A stretch of 64,000 nt of DNA from RYN-111 sp963760125 (GCA_963760125.1 CAVXBV010000008.1:62001-126000), one strand, 5' to 3'. Counted from the stretch's first letter, positions 25,149-34,160 are shown. Program-made: numbers and translations. The notes: generated from the letters alone by a model not told the origin.

Positions 25149-26744
25149 GTGCCGACGTACGCCGATCTGCTGGTGGCCCGCGCCGAGGACGACCACCTCG
25201 GGCTGGTCTTCGAGGAGCGCCGGTGGACCTGGCGCGAGGTCGTGCAGGAGTGCGCAGACCGCACCCCGCTGCTGCGGCCGGGTCAGCACGTCGGGTTGCT
25301 GCTCGACAACCTGCCGGACTACCTGTTCTGGTTGGGGGCGTGCGCCCTGACCGGGAGCACGCTGGTGGGCCTCAACCCGACCCGTCGCGGGTCCCAGCTC
25401 GCCGCGGACCTGTCGCACACCGAGGTCGACCTGCTGCTCACCGAACGGCGGCACGTCGACCTCCTCCCCGACCGCACGGCCGCCCTGCTGGTCGAAGACC
25501 TGACGGTGCCCCGGGGGGTCCCGCTGGTCCTCTCCGAGAGGATCGACGAGGCCACGCGGATGCTCCTGCTGTTCACCTCTGGCAGCACGGGCGCACCGAA
25601 GGCGGTGATCTGCACCCAGGGTCGCTTCGGACGGTTGGCGGAGTCGAGCAGCCTGCTGTTCGGCCTGACCCGCGACGACGTGCTCTACCAGTCCATGCCG
25701 ATGTTCCACGGCAATGCGCTGATGACCAGCATCGCGCCGGCCACCGCCCTCGGCGCGACGGTGGTGATGCGCAGGAGGTTCTCCGCCACGGGCTTCCTGC
25801 CCGACGTGCGCGAGCACGGCTGCACCTTCTTCAACTACGTCGGGCGCTCCCTTGCCTACGTCCTCGCCACGCCTGCCACGCGGCACGACGCCGACAACCG
25901 GCTCCGGCTCGGCTTCGGCACCGAGGCGAGCGTGCGGGACAAGGACGCCTTCACCGAGCGGTTCGACTGTCCCCTGCTGGACAACTACGGCTCCAGCGAA
26001 GGCGCCATCTCGATCCGCAAGGACGTCGGGACCCCCCGCGGGGCCCTCGGCCGACCTCCAGAAGGGATGCCGGTGGCCATCTGGGACGAGGACGGGCGGG
26101 AGTGCCCGCGGGCCGTGCTGGACGGGGGCGGCCGGTTGCTGAACGGCGACGTCGCGATCGGCGAGATCGTCGGCCTGCGGGCGGCGCTGACCTTCGAGGG
26201 GTACTGGAACAACCCCACCGCGGAGGCCGAGCGGGTGGCCGGAAGCGCCTACCGGACAGGCGACCTGGGATACCAGGACACGGACGGGTGGTTCTGGTTC
26301 GCCGGACGTGGTGCCGACTGGTTGCGCGTCGACAGCGAGAACTTCGCCGCCGGGCCGGTCGAGACGATCCTGTCCCGGTGGGCACCCGCGGTGATGGTCG
26401 CGGTCTACCCGGTGCCGGATGCACGGACCGGTGACCAGGTGATGGCGGCCGTCGAGCTGCAGCCGGGCGCGCGCTTCGATCCCACGGACCTGGCCGACTT
26501 CCTCGACGCCGCCGCCGACCTGGGAACCAAGTGGGCACCTCGTTACGTCCGCGTCGTCGACGCGATGCCGCTGACCGCGACCAACAAGGTCGACAAGCAG
26601 CCGCTCCGGAGGTCGCAGTGGTCCGAGGGTGAGGTCTGGTGGCGCGCCGCTGGCGACGCGTCGTACCGGCTGATGGCGGAGGCGGACCGCGACGCCCTAC
26701 GCGCCGAGTTCGTCGCCCACGAGCGGTCGTACCTCCTACCCTGA
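25149..26744 (+). CDS. fadD17: FadD17-like acyl-CoA synthetase
   Basis: The 531-residue ANL enzyme has the P-loop LLFTSGSTGAPKAV (near residue 139), the YGSSEGAI motif and a C-terminal TATNKVDKQPL lysine. The weak N-terminal third and the NKVDK ending resemble FadD17 (Rv3506) and vertebrate very-long-chain/bile acid synthetase (FATP) relatives. FadD17 is linked to steroid side-chain activation in mycobacteria. It is the last gene of the fadE31 operon; 101 bp without a visible feature separate it from the convergent SRPBCC gene. Confidence 0.8.
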   Translation: MPTYADLLVARAEDDHLGLVFEERRWTWREVVQECADRTPLLRPGQHVGLLLDNLPDYLFWLGACALTGSTLVGLNPTRRGSQLAADLSHTEVDLLLTERRHVDLLPDRTAALLVEDLTVPRGVPLVLSERIDEATRMLLLFTSGSTGAPKAVICTQGRFGRLAESSSLLFGLTRDDVLYQSMPMFHGNALMTSIAPATALGATVVMRRRFSATGFLPDVREHGCTFFNYVGRSLAYVLATPATRHDADNRLRLGFGTEASVRDKDAFTERFDCPLLDNYGSSEGAISIRKDVGTPRGALGRPPEGMPVAIWDEDGRECPRAVLDGGGRLLNGDVAIGEIVGLRAALTFEGYWNNPTAEAERVAGSAYRTGDLGYQDTDGWFWFAGRGADWLRVDSENFAAGPVETILSRWAPAVMVAVYPVPDARTGDQVMAAVELQPGARFDPTDLADFLDAAADLGTKWAPRYVRVVDAMPLTATNKVDKQPLRRSQWSEGEVWWRAAGDASYRLMAEADRDALRAEFVAHERSYLLP

Positions 26745-26845
26745 GCGCCGTGGAGCCCCTCGACCTTCCTGCTCTGGCCGCGGACCCCAGCGCCCCTGGT
26801 CCCCGCTGACCGTCGCGACGACGAACGACGACGACCTCCGCGTCG

Positions 26846-27289
26846 TCAGATGCACTGAGCCTCGAGCAGCGTCTTCAGCAGCAACAGGTCCTTGCTGTTG
26901 GCACGCCGCATAGCCGCTGCCACGAGCGGCGCGCCGATCCGGGCGAACCCCGCCGGCTCGCCGGCGTTCCGCAACGTCATGCGCGTCCCGTCGCCCTCGT
27001 CCGCCCACGTGTACGTCGTCTCCATCGGGAAGGGCCCTTGCGACGTACGCATGACGAACCGCTCGCCCGGGACGTGCTCCACCACCTCGTAGGTGTAGGC
27101 GAGCCGGCGGCCGAGGAACTGCGCGACGAAGGCCAGGCGCGAGCCGACCACGAGCGGTGGCGAGGTCTCCCAGCGCACCTGCGTGATGTTGAGGTACCAG
27201 GAGGTTGCCCGGTCGGGATCAGCAGCGAACGCCGCCACGACGGCACGCGGACGGGCGATGACGATCTCGGTGACGACGTCCACGGCCAT
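26846..27289 (-). CDS. SRPBCC-family (polyketide cyclase/START-like) protein
   Basis: A 147-residue helix-grip protein starting MAVDVVTEIVIARPRAVVAAFAADP with WETSPPLVVGSRLAFVAQFLGRRLAYTYEVVE and a typical TRMTLRNAGEP beta segment. Such proteins bind hydrophobic ligands in a deep pocket. It lies 9 bp after a frameshifted hypothetical gene on the minus strand, at the end of the kstD-fadA6 gene run. Ligand unknown. Confidence 0.75.
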   Translation of the reverse strand: MAVDVVTEIVIARPRAVVAAFAADPDRATSWYLNITQVRWETSPPLVVGSRLAFVAQFLGRRLAYTYEVVEHVPGERFVMRTSQGPFPMETTYTWADEGDGTRMTLRNAGEPAGFARIGAPLVAAAMRRANSKDLLLLKTLLEAQCI

Positions 27290-27298
27290 GGCGCGACC

Positions 27299-27821
27299 CT
27301 ACGTCCCGCGCGGCCGCCAGAGGGCTCTGCGCGCCGGCCGTGCAGCCGCAGCACCGAGCAGGTGGGCGGCCACCTCGAAGTCCCCGACAACCAGGCCGCC
27401 CAGGGGAAGCGGGTCCCGACCGAGGGACACGCACTCCGCGGCGACCCCGGCCAGCTCGTCGTCCTCGGCCACCAACCCGAAGATCGACGAGCCGCGACGG
27501 CGCGCGTCCTGCAGGCCGTCCAGGACCCGCTCCGGCGCCGCCAGCTCCGACACGAACAGCACGGTGTCTGCCGACGTCACCTCCGACAGCCCGTCGGGCT
27601 CCAGCAGGGTGGGCGTCAGGTGCGGCAGGTTGCGGTAGCGCGCCAGCATCTCCAGGTGCGCGGTCAGGTGCCAGGGCGCGTCGTCCGGATGACCGACGAG
27701 CAGCAGCCGACCGGAGTCGCGGCGCGCGTCCCGCACCGATCCCGCGAGGTGCCTTCACCCCCGTCGTCCACGAGGCGTCCTTGGCGCGACGCAGCAAGGA
27801 CTCGGCCGCGCTGAGCTGCAC
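27299..27821 (-). pseudogene. Hypothetical gene with an apparent frameshift near its 5' end
   Basis: A GTG at 27821, preceded 8 nt away by GAGAGG, opens a sensible N-terminus (MQLSAAESLLRRAKDASWTT), but that frame turns into Arg/Gly/Ala-rich nonsense after about 28 codons. The frame one base later carries a protein-like 145-residue sequence from 27736 to 27299 (GRLLLVGHPDDAPWHLTAHLEML, then ADTVLFVSELAAPERVLDGLQDARRRG), which has a Rossmann- or SIS-like alternating pattern. The full span is 523 bp, one base over a multiple of three. The change of frame must lie between about 27759 and 27736, downstream of an in-frame TGA in the second frame. It may be a real mutation or a sequencing error; otherwise translation begins at the weaker GTG at 27736. 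Confidence 0.6.
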
Positions 27822-27853
27822 GTGTTCGTCCTCTCGTCGAGGTCAGTCTGCCG

Positions 27854-28903
27854 TCACAGCTGACGAGGCGAGAGGGGGACGTCGAGGGCGTCGTACACCC
27901 CGGGTGCGGCCGCGCGGAGCCAGGGGATCGCGTTGACCAGTCGGGCGGCCGCTGTGGCGTTGCCACCCGCCGCCCGATTGCCGCCTTCATCGGTCGCCTC
28001 GATCGAGACCTCGATGCGCGGCCGGCCCTCGATGATGACCTTGTGCGCGCCCGCCCCGCCGTCCGCGGGCGAGGGCCAGTCGGGCGCCACGGCGGCGTCG
28101 ATGCGGGTGACGTGCTCGACGACGAGCTTCACCTGTCCCCCGACGATGCCCTGAACCTCGAACCTGAGGCCACCCTGGGTGCCCTTCTCGAACAGGCCCA
28201 TGCTGTTGGTGACGTCGGCCTCGAGCGCCCGGCGCTCCACCTGCTCGCGGATCTCCTCCAGCTCGATCCCGAGGCCGCGCGCGAGCAGCCGCAGCTGGCC
28301 GCCCCAGATCATGGTCGGGATCCCCGGCGCCACCATCATCGGTACCTGGTCCATGGGCATCCCCATGCCCACCGAGTGGCGCACGGCGTCCGGCTGGTCG
28401 TAGGTCGAGTAGTCGAACAGCTCGAGGCAGCGCACCTGGTCGATGGAGGAGGCGATGCCCGACACCAGCAGCGGCAAGACGTCGTTGCCCCAACCCGGGT
28501 CGATGCCGCTGACGAAGAGCGCACCGCCGCCCTCGTGGACAGCCTCGTCCAGCGGGAGCCGGAGGGCGACGGGTGCGGAGGTCGGGTCGTAGAGGGCGTA
28601 GACCGACGGAGTCACGACCACGGCACCCGCCCGCAGGCAGCGGATGAGGTCAGCCACTGCGGCATCAGGCCGGATGTCCCCGGAGGCCATGTAGACCACC
28701 GCGTCCAGACCGGCTGCGAGGACGGCGTCGACGTCCGGTGTGACCGCGAGGCCGAGCGCCTCGACGCCCGCGACCTCACCGGCGTCGTCGCCCGCACGCG
28801 ACCGCCCGAGGACGGCGACGAGCTCGAGCTCGGGGTGGGCCAGCACCGCCCGGATGCCGGCCCGGCCCATGTTGCCGGTGCCCCAGACGGCGACGCGCAG
28901 CAT
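27854..28903 (-). CDS. DapB-like NAD(P)H-dependent oxidoreductase
   Basis: The 349-residue protein has a Rossmann domain opening with VAVWGTGNMGRAGIRAVL and a dihydrodipicolinate-reductase-like C-terminal domain with SGIDPGWGNDVLPLLVSGI and GQLRLLARGLGIELEEI. Family members are annotated as amine or diaminopimelate dehydrogenase-like; the true substrate in steroid clusters is unknown. ATG at 28903 directly abuts the fadA6 stop. A second homologue (40451-41521) sits in the hsaA-divergent operon of this window. Confidence 0.78.
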   Translation of the reverse strand: MLRVAVWGTGNMGRAGIRAVLAHPELELVAVLGRSRAGDDAGEVAGVEALGLAVTPDVDAVLAAGLDAVVYMASGDIRPDAAVADLIRCLRAGAVVVTPSVYALYDPTSAPVALRLPLDEAVHEGGGALFVSGIDPGWGNDVLPLLVSGIASSIDQVRCLELFDYSTYDQPDAVRHSVGMGMPMDQVPMMVAPGIPTMIWGGQLRLLARGLGIELEEIREQVERRALEADVTNSMGLFEKGTQGGLRFEVQGIVGGQVKLVVEHVTRIDAAVAPDWPSPADGGAGAHKVIIEGRPRIEVSIEATDEGGNRAAGGNATAAARLVNAIPWLRAAAPGVYDALDVPLSPRQL

Positions 28904-30055
28904 CTACAGCCGCTCGAGGATGGTGACGTTCGCCTGCCCGCCGCCCTCGCACATGGTCTGCAGGCCGTAGCGGCCACCTGTCCGCTCGAGCTCGTGCAGG
29001 AGCGTCGTCATGAGCCGCGCCCCCGTGGCGCCCAGCGGGTGGCCGAGGGCGATCGCCCCGCCGTTCGGGTTGACCTTCGCCGGGTCGGCGCCCGTGTCCT
29101 TGAGCCACGCGAGCACCACGGAGGCGAACGCCTCGTTGATCTCGACCACGTCCATGTCGTCGATGCTCATGCCCGTCTTCGCCAGCGCGCGCTTGGTGGC
29201 CGGGATCGGTGCCGTGAGCATGAGGATCGGGTCGTCACCGAGCACGGAGAGGTGGTGGATCCGGGCCCGCGGGGTGAGCCCGTGCTCCTTCAGCGCGGCG
29301 TCGCTGACGACGAGCAGGGCCGCGGCGCCATCGGTGAGCTGGGAGGAGACGCCGGCCGTCACCCGGCCGTCCTCCTGCAGCGTCTTGAGGCCGGCCATCT
29401 TCTCCAGCGAGGTGTCGGCCCGCGGACCGATGTCCTCGGCGACCTCGCCGTACGGCGCGATCTCGCGGGTGAACCGCCCCTCGGCGATAGCGCTCAGGGC
29501 CCGCTGGTGGCTCTGGTACGCCCACTCCTCCATCTGCAGCCGGCTGATGTCCCAGCGACGGGCGATCTCGTCGGCGGCGTGGAACTGCGACACGGGCTGG
29601 TTGCCGTACCGCTTGACCCAGCCCTCGGAGCCGCTGAACGGGTCGGTCATGCCGAACTGCTCCGCCACGAGCATCGCGGCACTGATCGGGATCTGGCTCA
29701 TGTTCTGCACGCCGCCCGCGACGACGACGTCAGCAGTACCGCTCATGACGGCCTGCGCGGCGAAGTGCACCGCCTGCTGCGACGAGCCGCACTGCCGGTC
29801 CACGGTGGTGCCCGGGACGTGCTCGGGCAGACCGGCCGCCAACCAGCAGGTCCGGGCGATGTCACCGGCCTGCGATCCGATCGTGTCGACGCAGCCGAAG
29901 ACGACGTCCTCGACCGCCCCGGGGTCGATGCCGGTGCGGTCCATGAGGGCGTTCAGGACGTGCGCGCCGAGGTCGGCGGAGTGGACGCCGGCGAGCCCGG
30001 TCCCCTTGCGGGTCACGGGAGAGCGGACGGCCTCGACGAGGTAGGCCTCAGGCAT
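28904..30055 (-). CDS. fadA6: Thiolase of C/D-ring degradation (FadA6)
   Basis: A 383-residue thiolase with the nucleophilic Cys in VDRQCGSSQQAVHFAAQA (near residue 90), NEAFA (VVEINEAFASVVLAWLK), GGAIALGHPLGATGAR and the C-terminal CEGGGQANVTILERL. It is very similar to mycobacterial FadA6 (Rv3556c), which cleaves the final linear beta-ketoacyl-CoA of HIP degradation. The ATG at 30055 gives the standard start MPEAYLVEAVRSPV. It overlaps the upstream SDR stop by 8 bp. Belongs to the operon driven from the kstD promoter. Confidence 0.92.
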   Translation of the reverse strand: MPEAYLVEAVRSPVTRKGTGLAGVHSADLGAHVLNALMDRTGIDPGAVEDVVFGCVDTIGSQAGDIARTCWLAAGLPEHVPGTTVDRQCGSSQQAVHFAAQAVMSGTADVVVAGGVQNMSQIPISAAMLVAEQFGMTDPFSGSEGWVKRYGNQPVSQFHAADEIARRWDISRLQMEEWAYQSHQRALSAIAEGRFTREIAPYGEVAEDIGPRADTSLEKMAGLKTLQEDGRVTAGVSSQLTDGAAALLVVSDAALKEHGLTPRARIHHLSVLGDDPILMLTAPIPATKRALAKTGMSIDDMDVVEINEAFASVVLAWLKDTGADPAKVNPNGGAIALGHPLGATGARLMTTLLHELERTGGRYGLQTMCEGGGQANVTILERL

Positions 30056-30770
30056 GGGCGGGTCCTTCCAGGGCACTGTGGAACGCGGGGATCTCCCCGC
30101 CTCCGTCAACGAACAGGTCAGCACCCGTGACGTAGGCCAGGGCGGGTGAGGCAAGCATGACGCAGGCCGCGGCCACGTCGGCGGGCGAGGCGAGGCGGCC
30201 CATCGGCACGGTGGCCTCGACGGCGCTGGTGTCCGCGCCGTAGGTGTCCGCCGTGCGCTCGGTGTCCAGCAGGCCGACCGTGACCTGGTTCACCCGGACG
30301 TGCGGCGCCCACTCCAGGGCCAGGGCCCGGGTGAGCGTGGCCAACCCCGCCTTGGCGGCGGCGTAGGCGGCCGTGCCGGGCGCAGGTCGGACCGCAGCAA
30401 CGCTGCCGATGTTGAGGACCACACCGGCCTCCATGGCCAGCCGCGCGGCGCGGGCGACGTAGAGCGGCGCGATCAGGTTCAGCGCGATGATCCGCTCGGC
30501 AAACCGCGGCGACGCCTCGGCCACGAGCGCCGAGGGTGACCCGCCGGCGTTGTTGATGACCACGTCCAGTCGACCCTCGTTCGCCAGTACGTCGGCGATC
30601 AGCGCGTCCACCGCCGCCGGATCCCGTACGTCGCAAGGCACGAACCGACCAGGCCCGTCCCCCGGGGTCCGGCCGCAGACCACGACCCGGTCGCCCTCGG
30701 CAGTGAACGCCTCCGCCAACCCGCGACCCAGACCGCGCGTCCCGCCGGTGATCAGCACGACGCGGCTCAT
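30048..30770 (-). CDS. SDR-family oxidoreductase between kstD and fadA6
   Basis: The 240-residue SDR has TGGTRGLG (8-15), NNAG in VINNAGGSPS and YAAAK in TAAYAAAKAGLATLTR. ATG at 30770 overlaps the kstD stop (ATGA); the longer frame to 30827 lies in kstD. The FVDGGGEIP ending is typical of classical SDRs. It probably oxidises a hydroxysteroid or hydroxyacyl-CoA intermediate, judged by its place between KstD and FadA6. Confidence 0.82.
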   Translation of the reverse strand: MSRVVLITGGTRGLGRGLAEAFTAEGDRVVVCGRTPGDGPGRFVPCDVRDPAAVDALIADVLANEGRLDVVINNAGGSPSALVAEASPRFAERIIALNLIAPLYVARAARLAMEAGVVLNIGSVAAVRPAPGTAAYAAAKAGLATLTRALALEWAPHVRVNQVTVGLLDTERTADTYGADTSAVEATVPMGRLASPADVAAACVMLASPALAYVTGADLFVDGGGEIPAFHSALEGPAHA

Positions 30771-32374
30771 CGGGCAGCCAGGTCGTCCGCAGCGAGCCGC
30801 CCGAACGTCATGCCCGGCGTGATGCACGCGCCGGGGCCGGGGTAGGCGTGGCCGAACACGGACGCCATCGTGTTACCGCAGGCGTAGAGACCGTCGATCG
30901 CGGAGCCTCCCTCACGCAGCACCCGTCCCCGGGGGTCGCAGACCAGGCCGCCTTTCGTCCCGAGGTCGGACAGGACCACCTGACCCGCGTAGAAGGGAGC
31001 GTGCGCCAGCGGCGCGAGGGAGGGGTTGGGCCAGCGGTGCGGGCCCTCGATGCCGGGGTAGCGCTGGAACACCGAGAGCAGCTGCCGCTCGTAGCTGCCC
31101 TCGGCACCACGCCCGAAGTCCTCGTCCACGCCGCTCTCGGCGGAGCCGTTCCACCGGTGGACCGTGGTCTCCAGCGCCGGGGCGTTCACGGACACGGCCA
31201 GCTCCTCCCACGTGTCCGCCCGATGCAGCACACCCGCCTGGACCCAGGGCTCGAGGTCCGCGCCGGGGTAGAGCCCGGCGAAGCCGTAGCGGTCGAAGGC
31301 GAGCTGGTCGAAGACGAACCAGCTCGGTAGGCACGGGACGCCCTCGTCCAGGGCGGCGAGCACGAGGTGTCCGAAGGTGTTGTAGGCGACGCCCTCGTTG
31401 ACCCACCGGTGCCCTCGCTGGTCCACCAGGATGCCAGTCGGCGCCGTGCGGTCCCACAGCAGGAACGACGCCTTCCCGTCGGGTTGCAGGAAGCCCGGGG
31501 CCCACCAGCAGTCCTCCATGAGGTCGACCGCCGCGCCGAGCTTCTGCGCCGCGACGATGCCGTCCCCGGTGTTGCTCTCGGCCCCCAGGGTCCACCGGTC
31601 GTGGTTCACCACCTGATGGCTCCATTTCTCGCGCATCGGCACGTTGTGGTCGAACCCGCCCGCGGCGAGCACGACCCCCCGACGGACACGGACCGCCGTC
31701 GGGCCGCCGTCGCGTTCCAGGGTCACCCCGACGACGCGGTCGTCCTCGACCAGCAGGTCGGTGAAGGCGGCCGAGGTCCACAGCTCGACGCCTTCGGTGG
31801 CGCACGCCGCGAGGAGCTGGGCGATGAGGGACTGACCGCCCCAGTGGGGACCCTCCGGTCCGGGATCGGCGATCGGCGGGCCGCCGTGACCCAGCGCCAG
31901 CTTCGGCCGCACCGGGTGGGTCAGCGTGTCGGTGAACGACTTCCGCAGGGCCTTGGGCGTGATGGCCCGCCCTGTGAGCAGGCCGCCGGGCTCCTCGGGG
32001 TGGTAGTCCGGATACCCCGACATGTAGGAGAAGCGCACGTTCTTGGTCTCGAGCCAGGCGAAGGTGTCGGGGGCCGCGTGCAGGAAGGCCTGCTGCATCT
32101 CCCGCGGTGTCCGGTCGCCCACCGTGTGGTCCAGGTAGGTCTGGGCGAGGGCGAGGTCGTCCTCCTGGCCAGCGGCCAGCACGTGCAGGTTGGCGGGGGC
32201 CCAGAGCCCAGCCCCGGAGTACGCCGCCGTCCCGCCGCAGACCGCGGCCTTCTCGAGCAGCAGTACCTCGAGCCCCTGCTCGGCCGCGCGCAGGGCCGCG
32301 ACCAGCCCACCGGCGCCCGAACCGGCCACCACCACGTCGACCTCGCGGACCAGACCTGCGTCGTCACTGCTCAC
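30767..32374 (-). CDS. kstD: 3-ketosteroid Delta1-dehydrogenase
   Basis: The 535-residue flavoprotein has the FAD motif GSGAGG (18-23) and GGTAAYSGAGLW, and it keeps the KstD catalytic residues: Tyr124 in YPDYH, Tyr331 in GVAYNTFG, and Tyr511 plus Gly515 in AYPGPG. The segment VLSDLGTKGGLV is shared with Rhodococcus KstD1. It dehydrogenates C1-C2 of 3-ketosteroids and acts with KshAB to open ring B. Start: GTG at 32374 behind GGGGGAGA; the longer frame to 32425 would include the KstR2 box as coding sequence. Orthology within the KstD1/2/3 set is not resolved. Confidence 0.9.
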   Translation of the reverse strand: MSSDDAGLVREVDVVVAGSGAGGLVAALRAAEQGLEVLLLEKAAVCGGTAAYSGAGLWAPANLHVLAAGQEDDLALAQTYLDHTVGDRTPREMQQAFLHAAPDTFAWLETKNVRFSYMSGYPDYHPEEPGGLLTGRAITPKALRKSFTDTLTHPVRPKLALGHGGPPIADPGPEGPHWGGQSLIAQLLAACATEGVELWTSAAFTDLLVEDDRVVGVTLERDGGPTAVRVRRGVVLAAGGFDHNVPMREKWSHQVVNHDRWTLGAESNTGDGIVAAQKLGAAVDLMEDCWWAPGFLQPDGKASFLLWDRTAPTGILVDQRGHRWVNEGVAYNTFGHLVLAALDEGVPCLPSWFVFDQLAFDRYGFAGLYPGADLEPWVQAGVLHRADTWEELAVSVNAPALETTVHRWNGSAESGVDEDFGRGAEGSYERQLLSVFQRYPGIEGPHRWPNPSLAPLAHAPFYAGQVVLSDLGTKGGLVCDPRGRVLREGGSAIDGLYACGNTMASVFGHAYPGPGACITPGMTFGRLAADDLAAR

Positions 32375-32404
32375 CTGCTCAGTCTCCCCCGCAGCTTCTG
32401 AGCA

Positions 32405-32418
32405 AGCAAGCGCTTGGT
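32405..32418. promoter_or_regulatory. KstR2 operator upstream of kstD
   Basis: AGCAAGCGCTTGGT, a full match to AnCAAGnnCTTGnT, 30 bp upstream of the kstD GTG and 24 bp upstream of the divergent IclR gene. A KstR2 site on a Delta1-dehydrogenase operon is unexpected, because kstD is a KstR gene in mycobacteria; it makes sense for fadA6 further down the operon. Confidence 0.83.
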
Positions 32419-32428
32419 CGCCCATCGG

Positions 32429-32442
32429 TGTAACGTGTTCTC
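32429..32442. promoter_or_regulatory. KstR-like operator overlapping the IclR gene 5' end
   Basis: TGTAACGTGTTCTC has 7 of 8 fixed positions of TnnAACnnGTTnnA. It ends immediately before the ATG at 32443 and lies 10 bp from the KstR2 box, so the kstD/iclR promoter region carries candidate sites for both regulators. Confidence 0.6.
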
Positions 32443-33297
32443 ATGGCCGAGGCGCCCGTCTCGATGGTGGAGCGGATGACGCTGATCCTGGACGCGTTCG
32501 ACGCGTCCACACCGCGGCTGACGCTGGCAGAGCTCAGTGATCGCACCGGTCTTCCTCGGTCCACCACGCACCGGATCCTGGACCAGCTGGTCGCCCTGCG
32601 CTGGCTGGACCACGGCGGCCAGAGCTACAGCCTCGGCATGCGCGCCCTCGAGCTCGGCGGCCTCGCGGTCGCCCACCACGAGCTGCGGGACATCGCTACC
32701 CCCCTGCTCGCCGATCTGCACCAGCGGACCGGCGCGGTGGCGACCCTCGCGGTGCTGGACCGACGGGACGTGGTCTTCGTCGACCGGCACGGGCGCGGCC
32801 TGTCGACCGACCCGGTCACGCGCGTCGGCGGCCGGGTGCCGGCGCACGCCACGGCCGCAGGCAAGGCGATGCTGGCGTGGCACGCGGATGCCCTGCTGCG
32901 GACCGAGTGGCCGCACCGCTTGCCGACCCGCACCCCGAGGACCATCACGACGATCGAGGCCCTCCGGCACGATCTCGCGCAAGTGCGGTCGCGCGGCGGA
33001 GTCGCCTTCGACCGCGAGGAGGCCGCCCAGGGCACCTCGTCGGTCGCCGTGGCCCTCCGCGGTACCGGCAAGGCGCTGGCGGCCCTGCAGCTGTCCGGGG
33101 ATGCGCGAGCGGTGAACCTCGAGCGCCTCGCACCGTACGTCGCTGAGGCGGCCCGCAAGGCCTCGCGCATGCTCTTTCCCGACCCGGGGCAGCGCCGTCG
33201 ATCGCGCACCGTCGATCTGCAGCCGGTGACCAAGCAGTGGCCTCCGGGCTCCCTGGACGAGGCGCTCCAGGGGCTCAGCGGCGACTACTGGTTCTGA
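32443..33297 (+). CDS. IclR-family transcriptional regulator
   Basis: A 284-residue IclR protein. The N-terminal winged helix (residues 8-70) reads LTLAELSDRTGLPRSTTHRILDQLVALRW, and the C-terminal ligand domain has HATAAGKAMLAW and GVAFDREEAAQGTSSVAVAL. It diverges from kstD and faces the hsaD end. IclR regulators commonly control aromatic or aliphatic acid catabolism; here it could tune kstD or hsa genes. The last 40 residues are an extension beyond the usual domain end. No IclR operator was recognised. Confidence 0.88.
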   Translation: MAEAPVSMVERMTLILDAFDASTPRLTLAELSDRTGLPRSTTHRILDQLVALRWLDHGGQSYSLGMRALELGGLAVAHHELRDIATPLLADLHQRTGAVATLAVLDRRDVVFVDRHGRGLSTDPVTRVGGRVPAHATAAGKAMLAWHADALLRTEWPHRLPTRTPRTITTIEALRHDLAQVRSRGGVAFDREEAAQGTSSVAVALRGTGKALAALQLSGDARAVNLERLAPYVAEAARKASRMLFPDPGQRRRSRTVDLQPVTKQWPPGSLDEALQGLSGDYWF

Positions 33298-33311
33298 GAG
33301 CTCGGCGCTTC

Positions 33312-34160
33312 TTAGATCAGGAAGTGCTCGATGACAGCGCGCTCGAAGTCGGCCTTGCGCTCGACCTGGACCCAGTGACCGCAGCGGCTGTAGATGCGCA
33401 GGTCGCAGTTCGGCATCCGTCGCGCGGGGAGCAGCGCCCCTTCGACCGGGGCGACGCGGTCGTCCCTACCCCAGCAGATCAGCGTGGGCTGCCGGATCGT
33501 GTGGACCTGCGCCCAGAGAGGCACGTTGCCGGTGAACGCCGGGTTGTAGAAGGTCGCGTAGGCGTCCTGAAGGTTCTTCACCGCGCCCGGCGAGGTCGCC
33601 GCGGCAAAGCGGCTGTCGATGAGCTCCTCCGTCAGCACCCGCTGGTCCGACACCATGGTCTTGAGCCAGATGACGAGCTGCTCGCGTGTCGGGTTCGCGT
33701 AGAAGTCCATCAGGCGAAGGATCCCCTCGGACGGCGAGGGGCCCAGGATCGGGACGCCGGTCCCTCCTGGGCCGTTCAGCAGCAGCCGGGAGACCCGCGC
33801 CGGGTGCTTCAGGGTGATCGTGACGGCGACGTCCCCACCCATCGAGTTACCGATGATCCCGACCTGCTCGAGCCCGAGCGCGTCCAGCAGCCCGACCACG
33901 GCGTCGGCCGCGATGTCGAGGTAGCTGCGGTCGTACACCTCGGCGCGACCGCTCGCCCCGAAGCCCGGCTGGTCCACGACGATCGACCTGATCCCCTGCA
34001 AGGCAGGAAGGTTGGCCCCGAAGTTGGCCCAGCCCGTGACCCCGGGACCGCTGCCGTGGAGGAACACGACCACCGGACCCTCACCCACGTCGTGGTAGGC
34101 GACGTCGTGCCCTCCGACCTGGACGACCTTGCGCGTGCCCTCTGCGGTCAGGTCGCTCAC
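33312..34160 (-). CDS. hsaD: 4,9-DSHA hydrolase (meta-cleavage product hydrolase HsaD)
   Basis: The 282-residue alpha/beta hydrolase has the oxyanion HGSGPGVTGWANF loop (35-47), nucleophile Ser106 in GNSMGG, acid Asp in GRDDRV (231-236) and His262 in CGHWVQVE. This set and length match HsaD/BphD, C-C bond hydrolases that split the ring-A meta-cleavage product into HIP (DOHNAA) and HHD. It is the last gene of the seven-gene hsa operon; start ATG is coupled to the hsaF stop. Confidence 0.93.
   Translation of the reverse strand: MSDLTAEGTRKVVQVGGHDVAYHDVGEGPVVVFLHGSGPGVTGWANFGANLPALQGIRSIVVDQPGFGASGRAEVYDRSYLDIAADAVVGLLDALGLEQVGIIGNSMGGDVAVTITLKHPARVSRLLLNGPGGTGVPILGPSPSEGILRLMDFYANPTREQLVIWLKTMVSDQRVLTEELIDSRFAAATSPGAVKNLQDAYATFYNPAFTGNVPLWAQVHTIRQPTLICWGRDDRVAPVEGALLPARRMPNCDLRIYSRCGHWVQVERKADFERAVIEHFLI

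Noticed and set aside
30767..32374. Fumarate reductase/succinate dehydrogenase flavoprotein
   Set aside because: The three KstD tyrosines and the YPGPG glycine are present, and the protein aligns along its length with KstD1.
32375..32425. 17-residue N-terminal extension of KstD
   Set aside because: It overlaps the KstR2 box; the GTG at 32374 has its own Shine-Dalgarno sequence and begins right before the FAD domain.
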